A DNA stretch of 64,000 nucleotides from Chryseobacterium herbae (GTDB lineage: Bacteria > Bacteroidota > Bacteroidia > Flavobacteriales > Weeksellaceae). Under the pieces are notes generated by a model that worked only from the letters and a program-made list of their open reading frames with translations, did no database searches and was not told the origin of the DNA. Positions 52,787-61,744 of this stretch are shown piece by piece; position 1 is the first letter of the stretch; each line of letters starts with the position of its first letter. The stretch spans positions 145,981 to 209,980 of the forward strand of contig NZ_JAOAMU010000001.1 in assembly GCF_025154075.1 (NCBI RefSeq), in the 5' to 3' direction. The position numbers were made by a program, and so were the translations under genes.

Positions 52787-54094
52787 TTACTCTAAAATTG
52801 AAAAGTCATATTTTGTCCAAATTCCCTGGAAGTTCCCACAGTTTCTAGGTGATACATTCCATGGTCCATCGTTGAAGAACGGCTGGCTCATCCCCCAAAG
52901 TGAAACTGAAGTTCCTGCTAATAGGTTAGCAGTAGGAATTGATGTTGTTCCATAGCCTGTAACAGAAGTTGTAAATCCATGTACCTTAATCGTGCTGAAA
53001 GTAGATGCTGCAGAAAGTTCTGAACCTGTCCCTTCTACTTTGATTCCTACGGGATACCCCGTTATTATCGTATTATTTAATGTTAATTTCCCACTTCTTC
53101 TGATATGAATTCCGTTTTCATAGGCTCCACCTTGTGACGATCCTCCGCTTCTGACTCCAATAATTAGCATATTGCTGATTACAGGATTTGTAATTGGTTC
53201 TGTAGCTCTACCTGTAGAGTTATTATCAAGTTCAATCCCATTAGAATCAGAAACCCCACCGCTCATATTCGAAGAATGTAAAGAGTTGTAATCTGCCAGA
53301 GAAAGTGCGCAGTTAATATTTCCTGTGTATCCGTTATCAAAATCGAAATTATCATCCTGTGCAGCAAAAGAAATTAAATTTGAAGCATTGACCGTACCTC
53401 CATAAAATTCGAAAGAATCGTCCTTACTGTATGATACCTGAATATGGTCTAATGTAGTTCCGTTTCCTACCCCTGCTAGTGATAGAGCATTAATTTCATT
53501 ACCGGAGTTTGGCCCTAAAAAATCATACCCTGCAAATTCTATACGTATGTATTTCATTATTCCTGCATTATGGCCTGGATTAGTCCCTCCGAAATAATAA
53601 TCGCTGTAACCAATATTCAAACCTTCAACAGACGTTGTAGAAGGAACATTGGTAGGAGCATCACCCAACAGGATAATCCCGCCAAAATCTCCTGGAGCCG
53701 CAGTGGTATTTTCATCTCCATCCAACAGCTTATAACTTGTAAAAATAATAGGCTGCGATTCTGTACCTTGTGCATTGATCCTCCCTGTTTTTGATATTAC
53801 AAGTACTCCTGTAGGACTATTCCCGTTATTTGGTTTTGCTTTTATATAGGTTCCAGGAAGAATTGTTAATGTAGCACCATCTTTAACCGTTACAATTCCA
53901 TCGATTTCAATAATCCCACTCCATGTTGTATTGTAAGTAATATTACCACTCACGCCGGTTACAGGAAGTTCAGAAACTGTAATATATTCTGCAGAGGAAG
54001 CTTTTATCCCGAACGGAGCTGAAGAATCTGCTAAATTTTCATTCTGACAGGCTATAGAAAGTGCCGCTGCTGCTATTAAGATTAGTTTTTTCAT
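52787..54094 (-). CDS. Beta-helix surface lipoprotein, paralogue 2
   Basis: The 435-residue protein has the same architecture and length as paralogue 1: lipobox IAC (Cys16) followed by QNEN, then GIVTVKDGATLTILPGTYIK, GVLVISKTGRINAQGTESQP, FGGIILLGDAP, MKYIRIEFAGYD, HIQVSYSKDDSFEFYGG and ending FSILE. The two are tandem duplicates that have diverged, mostly in loops (for example SGGSSQGGAYE here against TPTPSGSFYE). It lies 51 bases after the TonB receptor and is co-transcribed with it. Confidence 0.8.
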   Translation of the reverse strand: MKKLILIAAAALSIACQNENLADSSAPFGIKASSAEYITVSELPVTGVSGNITYNTTWSGIIEIDGIVTVKDGATLTILPGTYIKAKPNNGNSPTGVLVISKTGRINAQGTESQPIIFTSYKLLDGDENTTAAPGDFGGIILLGDAPTNVPSTTSVEGLNIGYSDYYFGGTNPGHNAGIMKYIRIEFAGYDFLGPNSGNEINALSLAGVGNGTTLDHIQVSYSKDDSFEFYGGTVNASNLISFAAQDDNFDFDNGYTGNINCALSLADYNSLHSSNMSGGVSDSNGIELDNNSTGRATEPITNPVISNMLIIGVRSGGSSQGGAYENGIHIRRSGKLTLNNTIITGYPVGIKVEGTGSELSAASTFSTIKVHGFTTSVTGYGTTSIPTANLLAGTSVSLWGMSQPFFNDGPWNVSPRNCGNFQGIWTKYDFSILE

Positions 54095-54145
54095 TGTTGT
54101 AAGTTTTTAATCAATCCTTTATATGGTTATCCGTTTCAACAGATT

Positions 54146-57100
54146 TTAAAAAGTATAATTCACACTTAGACCTAATGTTCTTCCGCTGTAGGCACGAAAC
54201 ATGATTTTATCTATATTTTTGTCATATTTATTGGTGGCACCGGGTAACAATTCCCAGGCCTCCCTTTCTGTTGATATAGTACTTCCTGCTGATCCTTTCG
54301 GCACAGAATAAGAGTTGAAATTATTATAGAATTCTTTCACCCTGTTAAAAAGATTTTTCACATTGAATTTCAGTTCCAGGTTTCTATTTCTTAATAATTT
54401 ATAGGACAGCTGGGCATCTGCGACGGCATAAGGACGCTGGATCTCTTCACCGTTGTATGCATAGCCTACCGTGATGTACTGATCTCCTTTGGCATTGTAT
54501 AAAAAACTGGCTCCCAAACGGTTTCCGTCGTAGGTCATTCCTAAATTGTAGGCATAAGGAGTCTGTCCGTAAAGGGGTCTTTCCACTTCATAGGTTCTAT
54601 CATTATCGCCTGTTTTGTATTGATCTTTAAAAGCGGTTACTTTCGTTATGTTGTATGTAAAATTTCCACTGATATACATCTTTTCTAAAAGAGACCCTTC
54701 AGCGATAAAACCAAGATTTTTTCGTACTTCTGCTTCTACCCCTTTCAGTTTTGCATTTTTGGAATTTCCATTATAAAGGTATAGGTTCCCCTCATCCGAA
54801 AGACGCCCTTCACGTTCAATAGGTTTGTTGATATCCTTGTAATATAATCCTGCAGAGAATATTTCTCCCAAACCGGGAAACCATTCAAATTTAAAATCAT
54901 AATTATTGACTACTGACGAGGTCATTTCCGTATTGTAAATTAATCCGTTGGCTACCGGATCAAAATACGGAAGCCCTGTTCTTTCATTAAACTGAGGACG
55001 AATCACTGTTTTGTTGTAGGCCAGTCTTACATTAATCTTATTCGTCGGACTGTAAGTAAAATTTAAGGATGGCATCCACTGCCATGCTTTATCATCAATA
55101 GGAGCTTTTGTAATAATCTTATCATCCGTCAAATCTAGCTGCTGAGAAACAAGGTCATATTTAAAATATTCCGCACGAACTCCCCAAACCAACCTGAATA
55201 TATTCTTCCACCTGTTGTCAAACATGACATAAAATGCATTTTGGGTTACTTTTCCTTCATACTTGTCATTTTTATACATAGGTTTTGTTTGCCAGCCTAT
55301 TCCTCCCGGAACATATTTAGAACCATCAAACCATTGATTCAAAGAACCATACATCGATATAAAGCCTTTTTCACTATTGGGAACATCTCTGTTTTCATCC
55401 ACCCGAAGAAAGAATTTCTGCTGTTGATTGGTATTATTTTTTATAACACCGGCATAGCCTGCTTTAATGTCAGTTTTAAAATTTCCCGTATCCAAATTCC
55501 ATTTCAGGGAAGTTCCGTAGTTATAATCTGTTTCTTTATTGGCGATATATCCCCTGTAAAAATTAGAGGCTGAATTGTATACCATATGATAGGTAAGAAT
55601 CTCGCTTCCCACGAAATCATATTGGCTCAGATACTGCGTGTAGTCTTTAGTATCAGATTTCACGCCTGTCCTTGCTGCAAACCAGTTGATATCTACATTT
55701 CCGATTTTGTGATTTCCCTCCAGTTTGTTCTGCAAAAGCGTCTGATAAATAGGATAATTGGTATTATCGGTATACGGTTTGTCCAGAGATTTGATCTGTG
55801 CAGGATCATTATTGGGAATAATTCCGTTGTAGAAATAATTATAGGATGCTTCCGCATTGGCGGCCATTCCGCTTCCTCCTGTATATTCATTCCAGCCTGT
55901 AACACGGGTCAGTGTATTGTCATAGATGTGCGTGTATGAATTACGGAAGGAAATTCTGTTTTTCCCCAGCTGTAATCCGAAATTCAACATTCCCGCCAGC
56001 GTAGAATTATAATTATAGGAAGCTCCTTTGTTTTTAAAATTGTAAAATACGATGGGATCAGTTCCATTTGCCTGCCAGTTAGGATCGTATGGAGCTGTGG
56101 TGTCCAGCCAGTTTCCTCTTCCCGTATGGTCAATATCCAGTTTATTCTGCTCGTTTCTTACCGTAAATGCTCCTGCAAATCCCCATTTGTTGTTATTTTT
56201 AAGGGCAAAGGTTCTTCCCAGTGCCAACTGCAGATTGGATCCCATATCAGCTTTTGTTTTGAAAGTGCTGAAGTTGTCATTGGTAAATCTTTTTGACTGT
56301 TCAAAAAATAAGGGATTGTTCCAGTCGGTCGGTTCAAGGCCTTTAGGAAAATCTCTTGTTCCGTCATCATATCCGAAATAATCATATTTCCCTTGCTTAC
56401 GGGTCAGAAATTCTTTAAACGCCGACTGGTCATTATAAGAAGTTCCTACGCTTACCGTGGTAAAATTTTCATTGGGAATATCTTTGGTTCTTACTTCTAC
56501 ATAACCACCAGCAAAACTGGCATTCATATCCGGTGTTGCTGTTTTGCTCACCACGATGCTTTCCACCATTGCTGTGGGAATAATATCAAATGAAAAGTTC
56601 TGGTTATAAGCCTCAGTACTTGGAAGATTGATCCCGTCCATGGCAGCTGTATTCCACCGCTCTCCCATGGAACGTACCACTACATATTTATTGTCGATGG
56701 TCGTGATTCCCGTTACTCTTTTCAATGTTCCCCCAACGTCGTTATCAGGCGTTTTTGCGATCTGTTCAGCTGAGATTCCGTCACTCATCTGAGCCGCTTT
56801 TTTCTGTTGGGCCAGAAGTCCTGCCTGAGTATCTGCTTTTCGGGTTGCCGTAAGAACGACTTCTTTAATATCTGTTATCTTATCCGATGCCTGCTTCATT
56901 GCAAATGATACCGTACTGGTTTCATTGTTATTGACTGATAGTTTTTCTACCCTCAATGGGCTATATTTTGAAGCTTTTACAGTAAGGGTATAGATTCCTG
57001 AAGGAACATCCACTACAAAATCACCATTGTTATCCGTTAAGATGGTCTTCTTTGCTACCGTTACTTCAGCTCCGGCAACGGGATTTCCTACTTCATCCAC

Positions 57101-57454
57101 TATTTTTCCTGAGATTTTTCCATCTCCTGTTACCGAGATGCCGTTTCCTTCATATTTTATTGAAATCAGGTCTCCACGGAGGCGGAATGCTACCGGAAGT
57201 CCGCTTGTAATATCTTTAAGACAGTTGTTGACAGAAGTATTTTCACATTTTACACCTTTTACTTTCAGTTCCTTAATATCCATTTTAGAATAGGCCAGCC
57301 TCATTCCCGTTTTTCCGGCAAAATCCTCCAGTACCTCAATGAGAGGTCTGCTTGCCGGGACAGCAAATGATACTTTCTGGACCAGTTCCTGTGCTTCGGC
57401 CGCTACCGTAAAAAATACTGCCGCAACGGTAAGACCGCATTTCAATCTTTTCAT
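54146..57454 (-). CDS. TonB-dependent receptor with signalling (STN) domain
   Basis: The 1102-residue protein has a signal peptide (MKRLKCGLTVAAVFFTVAAEA). A secretin/TonB short N-terminal domain follows at about 25-95 (VSFAVPASRPLIEVLEDFAG, CLKDITSGLPVAFRLRGDLI), then a carboxypeptidase-regulatory-like domain (about 110-190), plug (DNDVGGTLKRVTGITTIDNK) and a large barrel ending in LGLSVNYTF. The STN domain, with the FecR gene 57 bases upstream, shows that this receptor signals through an anti-sigma factor. The ligand may be presented by the two lipoproteins downstream. Confidence 0.92.
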   Translation of the reverse strand: MKRLKCGLTVAAVFFTVAAEAQELVQKVSFAVPASRPLIEVLEDFAGKTGMRLAYSKMDIKELKVKGVKCENTSVNNCLKDITSGLPVAFRLRGDLISIKYEGNGISVTGDGKISGKIVDEVGNPVAGAEVTVAKKTILTDNNGDFVVDVPSGIYTLTVKASKYSPLRVEKLSVNNNETSTVSFAMKQASDKITDIKEVVLTATRKADTQAGLLAQQKKAAQMSDGISAEQIAKTPDNDVGGTLKRVTGITTIDNKYVVVRSMGERWNTAAMDGINLPSTEAYNQNFSFDIIPTAMVESIVVSKTATPDMNASFAGGYVEVRTKDIPNENFTTVSVGTSYNDQSAFKEFLTRKQGKYDYFGYDDGTRDFPKGLEPTDWNNPLFFEQSKRFTNDNFSTFKTKADMGSNLQLALGRTFALKNNNKWGFAGAFTVRNEQNKLDIDHTGRGNWLDTTAPYDPNWQANGTDPIVFYNFKNKGASYNYNSTLAGMLNFGLQLGKNRISFRNSYTHIYDNTLTRVTGWNEYTGGSGMAANAEASYNYFYNGIIPNNDPAQIKSLDKPYTDNTNYPIYQTLLQNKLEGNHKIGNVDINWFAARTGVKSDTKDYTQYLSQYDFVGSEILTYHMVYNSASNFYRGYIANKETDYNYGTSLKWNLDTGNFKTDIKAGYAGVIKNNTNQQQKFFLRVDENRDVPNSEKGFISMYGSLNQWFDGSKYVPGGIGWQTKPMYKNDKYEGKVTQNAFYVMFDNRWKNIFRLVWGVRAEYFKYDLVSQQLDLTDDKIITKAPIDDKAWQWMPSLNFTYSPTNKINVRLAYNKTVIRPQFNERTGLPYFDPVANGLIYNTEMTSSVVNNYDFKFEWFPGLGEIFSAGLYYKDINKPIEREGRLSDEGNLYLYNGNSKNAKLKGVEAEVRKNLGFIAEGSLLEKMYISGNFTYNITKVTAFKDQYKTGDNDRTYEVERPLYGQTPYAYNLGMTYDGNRLGASFLYNAKGDQYITVGYAYNGEEIQRPYAVADAQLSYKLLRNRNLELKFNVKNLFNRVKEFYNNFNSYSVPKGSAGSTISTEREAWELLPGATNKYDKNIDKIMFRAYSGRTLGLSVNYTF

Positions 57455-57511
57455 ATGTTCAAGTTCTCTTATTAAAAGTTTTATTTTGTAGGGTTAATTC
57501 TGTAGGGTAAT

Positions 57512-58480
57512 TTATTTTTTCAAGGTGTATATATGATCTTCTTTATGGACTTCCAGTCCCAATATAAATGCCAGCGCTTCCATATTTTCGTCAGCTGTAC
57601 CTCCTGAAAAATCTGCTGTGATTCTTTTCTCTGCGGTTTCTTTAGGGTACACAATTTTAATTTTGTAGTTAGTCTGCATGACATCTGCTACTTCTTTGAA
57701 TGAAACATCGTTGAAACTCAATGACAGTAATTCAGCTTTCTGCATTCCGGATTTTTTTTCTGTGGTCAATGATAGTACGGCTGCGGTATGGGCAATCCCG
57801 AAATTTGTCCACTTCTGATTAGGCTTCAGGTAAGAAACTTCTGTTCCTACTGATGATACGGCCACTTTTCCTTCATAAAGTTGTACAGACTTATCTTTTC
57901 CGGACTGGGAGATCTTAAAAACAGTTCCCAATACTTTCGTACTGAAACCGTCTGCACGCACAATGAATGGATGGATTTTTGATTTTGCCACGGAAAAAAT
58001 GGCATCTCCTTTTAAATCCACAATTCTCGTGGAAGCAGGGAATGATTGGTCTACCGTAAGCTCTGCACCTTTCAGTAAGGTTACTACGGAACCGTCTGCC
58101 AGATAGACTTTCCGGTTTCCGGTTTCTGCTGTGTAAGTATCCGGCTTAAAGAAAGTAGTATAGGTAAGGATTCCTCCAACTGATAGTAGAAGTATCACTG
58201 CAGCTGCAGCGGTATAAGCGTATTTTCTAAATGGATAGATCGGGGTAGTTTTTACCGGTTTAATGAAATACAATTCCAGCGCAGACAAGATTCTTTCTTT
58301 AGATTCTTTCATATGAATCTTATCGAGATCTTTTTCTGACTGATTTTTCCACTGACTTAATAATTCATCTTCCTTTGCTGAGATTTTTTCTTCGGAAACT
58401 TCCCTCTGCCAGAGCTTAAAAACGAAGGCGGCAGTATTTTTATATTTTTGGCTTTTCATAAAATATTTCATGGTATTCAC
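57512..58480 (-). CDS. FecR-type anti-sigma factor
   Basis: The 322-residue protein has a cytoplasmic N-terminal part (about 1-85), one membrane helix (about 88-110: YTAAAAVILLLSVGGILTY) and a periplasmic FecR domain (NRKVYLADGSVVTLLKGAEL, GDAIFSVAKSKIHPFIVRA, GTVFKISQ). A C-terminal segment (LSLSFNDVSFKEVADVMQTN...ITADFSGG) is the DUF4974/STN-like part common in Bacteroidota FecR proteins. It should receive the signal from the receptor and control the ECF sigma factor encoded on the opposite strand. Confidence 0.9.
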   Translation of the reverse strand: MNTMKYFMKSQKYKNTAAFVFKLWQREVSEEKISAKEDELLSQWKNQSEKDLDKIHMKESKERILSALELYFIKPVKTTPIYPFRKYAYTAAAAVILLLSVGGILTYTTFFKPDTYTAETGNRKVYLADGSVVTLLKGAELTVDQSFPASTRIVDLKGDAIFSVAKSKIHPFIVRADGFSTKVLGTVFKISQSGKDKSVQLYEGKVAVSSVGTEVSYLKPNQKWTNFGIAHTAAVLSLTTEKKSGMQKAELLSLSFNDVSFKEVADVMQTNYKIKIVYPKETAEKRITADFSGGTADENMEALAFILGLEVHKEDHIYTLKK

Positions 58481-58683
58481 AGATACTTCTATCTATAAGA
58501 CTATGAAAATGAAAAACTTCCCCAAGTGATTCTTAATATTGTATTCATATTAAAACCAGCTTGTTAACAATTTTAAGCCATTTATCTGTTTTCTCAACAT
58601 TTGATTCACATTCCGGAGATATCTTTCAGAAATAATTAATCTTAGGATCCCCAAAGTTCATAAAAAGTTAATTTTCCTTTAGG

Positions 58684-58691
58684 TAATTTTG
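58684..58691 (+). promoter_or_regulatory. -7 element of the ECF sigma gene
   Basis: TAATTTTG fits the housekeeping TAnnTTTG consensus. The leader would be only about five bases. No TTG lies at a suitable distance. Confidence 0.45.
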
Positions 58692-58701
58692 CGGTAACGA
58701 T

Positions 58702-59328
58702 ATGAAGACAACAGACTATACGATATTAAAGAAAATAAAATCAGGCGACCGTCCTGCATTCATGCTGCTTTACGAGCGGTATTGGGATAGTCTTTACCGT
58801 TTTGTTTTCATGAGAACGAGAGATAAGGAGATGTCTGAGGAACTGCTGCAGAACCTTTGGATCAAGATACTGGAGGATACTGCTTCCATACAGACCGACG
58901 AATCAGAAAGCGCAAAAGGCTATCTGCTCCGATACCTTCATTACAGGATTATCGATCATTACAACAGTTCTAAAAAGACACCGTCTACCATCAGTATCGA
59001 TGAATATGATCCTACCGGCGAGATTGATATATCGGACACGGAATATTTTGAAATTATTGAAGAAAATGAGATCTCTGCTTTATTGCTGATGATCGATGAG
59101 GTCGTTTCCCAGCTTCCTTCTACGGAGCAGAGTGTGTATGACATGAGAATCAGAAGAAATATGTCTGTTGATGAAACGGCAGAAGCCCTTGGAATAAGCA
59201 ATAAAACCGTCAGTAATAAATTAAGCAAAGCATTAGGGGAAATACGGGACCAGCTGAACCCGGAATACCAGTCTTCTAAAAAACTGGTATCTATTCTTGT
59301 ATTGATGGAACTTCTGACGAAGTATTAA
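58702..59328 (+). CDS. ECF (FecI-type) RNA polymerase sigma factor
   Basis: The 208-residue protein has a sigma region 2 (about 12-75: FMLLYERYWDSLYRFVFMRT, EELLQNLWIKI) and region 4 (about 125-180: QLPSTEQSVYDMRIRRNMSV, then EALGISNKTVSNKLSKALGE). A C-terminal hydrophobic helix (LVSILVLMELLTKY) is a common tail of this Bacteroidota group. It is divergent from the fecR-receptor operon, whose promoter it most likely recognises. Confidence 0.9.
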   Translation: MKTTDYTILKKIKSGDRPAFMLLYERYWDSLYRFVFMRTRDKEMSEELLQNLWIKILEDTASIQTDESESAKGYLLRYLHYRIIDHYNSSKKTPSTISIDEYDPTGEIDISDTEYFEIIEENEISALLLMIDEVVSQLPSTEQSVYDMRIRRNMSVDETAEALGISNKTVSNKLSKALGEIRDQLNPEYQSSKKLVSILVLMELLTKY

Positions 59329-59337
59329 GCAGAGCAA

Positions 59338-60102
59338 TTATTCGTACACCACATAATTTACCTTATCTACTCCTGTGTTACCAGATTTCTCATGGTAAGC
59401 ATATACAATAAGTTCATAGTTTCCGGGAGTATTTAGCAGTTCACTTCCTTCAAACAGATTGGTAGAGACCAGTGATAGGGTAACATCTTTGAGATATTGG
59501 CCGTCTTTTTTAAGAATTCCCTTAACTTCAATTTCGTCGGAATTCCAGACTCCGTTTTTATCAACAACACATCCGCACATCATGACAATATTGGCCTGAA
59601 ACGGAAACGGTTTTCCTTTAATGCTATTCAGTGAAATATACTGATGGGTTCTCGGTTTCAGGATATCAATGATAAATCCGGGAATTTCTAAAATGATTCC
59701 GTCGCCCAGAATATGTTTTCCCGGAATCAGCCATAGCTCGGTAGTTACGGTAGCTTGCGCCTGTTTATTGTTAAATGGCGAAACTATTTCAATACTTATA
59801 AATGTAGGTTCATTTATATCTATTGATGCTAGAAAACCTGCAGTCTGAGGATCGGTGATGGAAGTTCCCCTTGTTTTGGCTCCTTTCATGATCAGATCTG
59901 TATTTCCGGTGCTTCCGGTAGTATTTCCTTCCGCTAAAATCTGCTGATTTACTTTATTCCGGACAATAATATGGGCGCCTCCCAACGAGCTTCCGATAAA
60001 TTTTGCATCCCTTGCTTTGGCCCTGATCATTATTTTGGTCTCTGCTGCAGAAAGTGTCAAGCCTGAGACAAGAAAAGCTACAATAAAAATAAGTGTTCTC
60101 AT
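59338..60102 (-). CDS. Secreted protein translationally coupled to MarR
   Basis: The 254-residue protein has a signal peptide (MRTLIFIVAFLVSGLTLSA). The body is beta-rich: two Ig-like sheets can be imagined (TKIMIRAKARDAKFIGSSLG, IIVRNKVNQQILAEG; PGNYELIVYAYHEKSGNTG), with VMMCGCVVDKNGVW between them. The start overlaps the MarR stop as ATGA, which couples their translation. I recognise no family. A secreted protein under direct control of a MarR repressor suggests a response to an external compound. Confidence 0.7.
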   Translation of the reverse strand: MRTLIFIVAFLVSGLTLSAAETKIMIRAKARDAKFIGSSLGGAHIIVRNKVNQQILAEGNTTGSTGNTDLIMKGAKTRGTSITDPQTAGFLASIDINEPTFISIEIVSPFNNKQAQATVTTELWLIPGKHILGDGIILEIPGFIIDILKPRTHQYISLNSIKGKPFPFQANIVMMCGCVVDKNGVWNSDEIEVKGILKKDGQYLKDVTLSLVSTNLFEGSELLNTPGNYELIVYAYHEKSGNTGVDKVNYVVYE

Positions 60103-60593
60103 ACAATATTTGTTTTTAAGTATTCTTTTTTAAATCTGTCATGAAAAGAGTCGTCTTTCAACCGGGAATCTATGCTGTCCAGATAAGCCAGAATTCCCAG
60201 ATCATCGGAAAGAACCTGTAAAATTGCTTTCTCACAACTGTCCCAGATCTGCTCCAGCTGGGGAAGCATTTTGACGGCCTTTTCTGTAAGTGAGACCATC
60301 TGTTTCCGCTTGTCTGTACGATCTTTTTTAATAGCCAGATAATCTTTCTCCGCCATTTTTTTTACAATCGCGACTACCGAAGGATGGGAATATCCCAAAG
60401 GCTCGGCAATATCTACAATAGACATTTCTCTATTTTTTTGAAGCAGCATAAAAACGAGATACCAGTTAGGTTCTACATCAATATTCATTTCTTTGTAAAA
60501 CTTCCTCACGTCATGGGACATCCGGTCGCTTATTCTTTTCAACCTGCTATCCAATGCTTTATAGCCTAATTCTTTGATAAAATCCTGATTCAT
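60099..60593 (-). CDS. MarR family transcriptional regulator
   Basis: The 164-residue protein has the winged HTH of the MarR family: NREMSIVDIAEPLGYSHPSV (recognition helix), then VKKMAEKDYLAIKKDRTDKR (wing). The dimerisation helices are at both ends. Its probable operator, a 24-base palindrome, lies 34 bases upstream of its start, overlapping the promoter region, so autoregulation is expected. The inducing ligand is unknown. Confidence 0.9.
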   Translation of the reverse strand: MNQDFIKELGYKALDSRLKRISDRMSHDVRKFYKEMNIDVEPNWYLVFMLLQKNREMSIVDIAEPLGYSHPSVVAIVKKMAEKDYLAIKKDRTDKRKQMVSLTEKAVKMLPQLEQIWDSCEKAILQVLSDDLGILAYLDSIDSRLKDDSFHDRFKKEYLKTNIV

Positions 60594-60611
60594 TTCCTAC
60601 TGATTTAAATA

Positions 60612-60650
60612 CAAATATATAAATATAAAGCCAACTATATAGTTGACTTT
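60612..60650 (-). promoter_or_regulatory. MarR promoter and operator
   Basis: The -7 element TATATTTG (60619-60612 on the minus strand) lies just before a palindrome at 60627-60650 built around CAACTATATAGTTG (perfect 7+7), extended to 24 bases with one mismatched pair. The operator covers the position of the -33 element, so bound MarR would block polymerase. Confidence 0.65.
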
Positions 60651-60689
60651 ATATTTATTTTGAAAATTTATTGATTTTGTTTAAAAAAG

Positions 60690-60790
60690 AAAAGGTAAGA
60701 ATTGAAAGTTAAGATGCCAGATATGAGATTTCAGATATCAGAGATGAAATCAACAGTACAAAAACCCATTCACTCTAAACTCTCCACCTC
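60690..60790. repeat. Degenerate intergenic repeat (gagattt/cagat type)
   Basis: Units such as agatgccagatatgagattt and a pyrimidine stretch cactctaaactctccacctc fill the space between the AraC and MarR genes. They resemble the elements at 7.35, 11.27 and 63.13 kb. Confidence 0.45.
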
Positions 60791-60804
60791 TCAAACGCTT
60801 AACT

Positions 60805-61671
60805 TTAGTTCACTTGGTCATGGTTTAAGCTATTCTTCCTGTATTCTTTAGGCGTCATGTTTCTGTATTTCTTGAATAGTTTAGACAGATGGCTTTCATC
60901 ACTGAACTGAAGTTCGTAGGCTATTTCGCTCAACCGGGCACTGCTGTATTTCAGATAAGTTTCCACCAGTTTCAAGCGGTAATCCAACAAATAATCCTGA
61001 TAAGAAACCCCGGTATGCTGCTTAAAATATTCCCCGAAATAATTCCTTGAAATTCCAAAATGGTCTGCAATCACCTGAATTCTGGTCTTCTCCTTATCTT
61101 TCACATGCTCCTGAATATACGTGATGATTTTCATGATGGAAAAAGCTTTTCTGTTCTCTTTCAGATCAGAGGTTTCGCTTTCAATGATATTTCTGGCGAT
61201 GAGATTCAGCAAAATGGAAATACAGTTCCGGATGATCAGATAATCATCCGTTTTATTCTTGTACTCTCTTGCAATCTGAAGAATAAGGGCTTCTGCAAAA
61301 CGTTCATCATTCTTATTACGGAATACACATCCTGCCCTTGCATGATAATTATTGCTGATATACTGAAGTTTGTAGAGATTTTCGCAGCTTTCTATACGGT
61401 CGGCTTCCAGTCTTATTTTATCAATGAATTCAATAGGACACTGTATAACCACAAGTTCAGCATTTTCACTTTTAAATTGATACAGCTGATTTTGGGGAAT
61501 AATAAAAAGCTTAGATTCCTTAAAAGTAATGATCCGCTCATCATATGTAAGTGTTCCATGCCCGTTCAGGACATAAACCAGGGAAAGAAAGGTTTTCGTC
61601 TTAAGTGAAATTTCCTCCTGACAAAGCTTGATTTCCTTCACATCAATACGTTCAACGGGTAATATCTTCAT
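60805..61671 (-). CDS. AraC family transcriptional regulator
   Basis: The 288-residue protein has an N-terminal cupin-like sensor (about 20-90: FLSLVYVLNGHGTLTYDERI, IIPQNQLYQFK) and a C-terminal double HTH (VIADHFGISRNYFGEYFKQH and LSEIAYELQFSDESHLSKLF, then MTPKEYR). It is divergent from an MFS exporter 73 bases away and is likely its regulator. Confidence 0.9.
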   Translation of the reverse strand: MKILPVERIDVKEIKLCQEEISLKTKTFLSLVYVLNGHGTLTYDERIITFKESKLFIIPQNQLYQFKSENAELVVIQCPIEFIDKIRLEADRIESCENLYKLQYISNNYHARAGCVFRNKNDERFAEALILQIAREYKNKTDDYLIIRNCISILLNLIARNIIESETSDLKENRKAFSIMKIITYIQEHVKDKEKTRIQVIADHFGISRNYFGEYFKQHTGVSYQDYLLDYRLKLVETYLKYSSARLSEIAYELQFSDESHLSKLFKKYRNMTPKEYRKNSLNHDQVN

Positions 61672-61693
61672 GCGTCAGTACTTATTTTTCCTC

Positions 61694-61734
61694 CAAAAGT
61701 ACAATTTTACAGGTACAATAAGCGGGTAATTTTG
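61694..61734. promoter_or_regulatory. Divergent -7 elements of the AraC and MFS genes
   Basis: TACTTTTG on the minus strand (61701-61694) and TAATTTTG on the plus strand (61727-61734) both fit TAnnTTTG. They point in opposite directions in a 73-base gap. The overlapping promoter regions mean that one bound regulator could control both. Confidence 0.5.
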
Positions 61735-61744
61735 CGAAAAAAAT

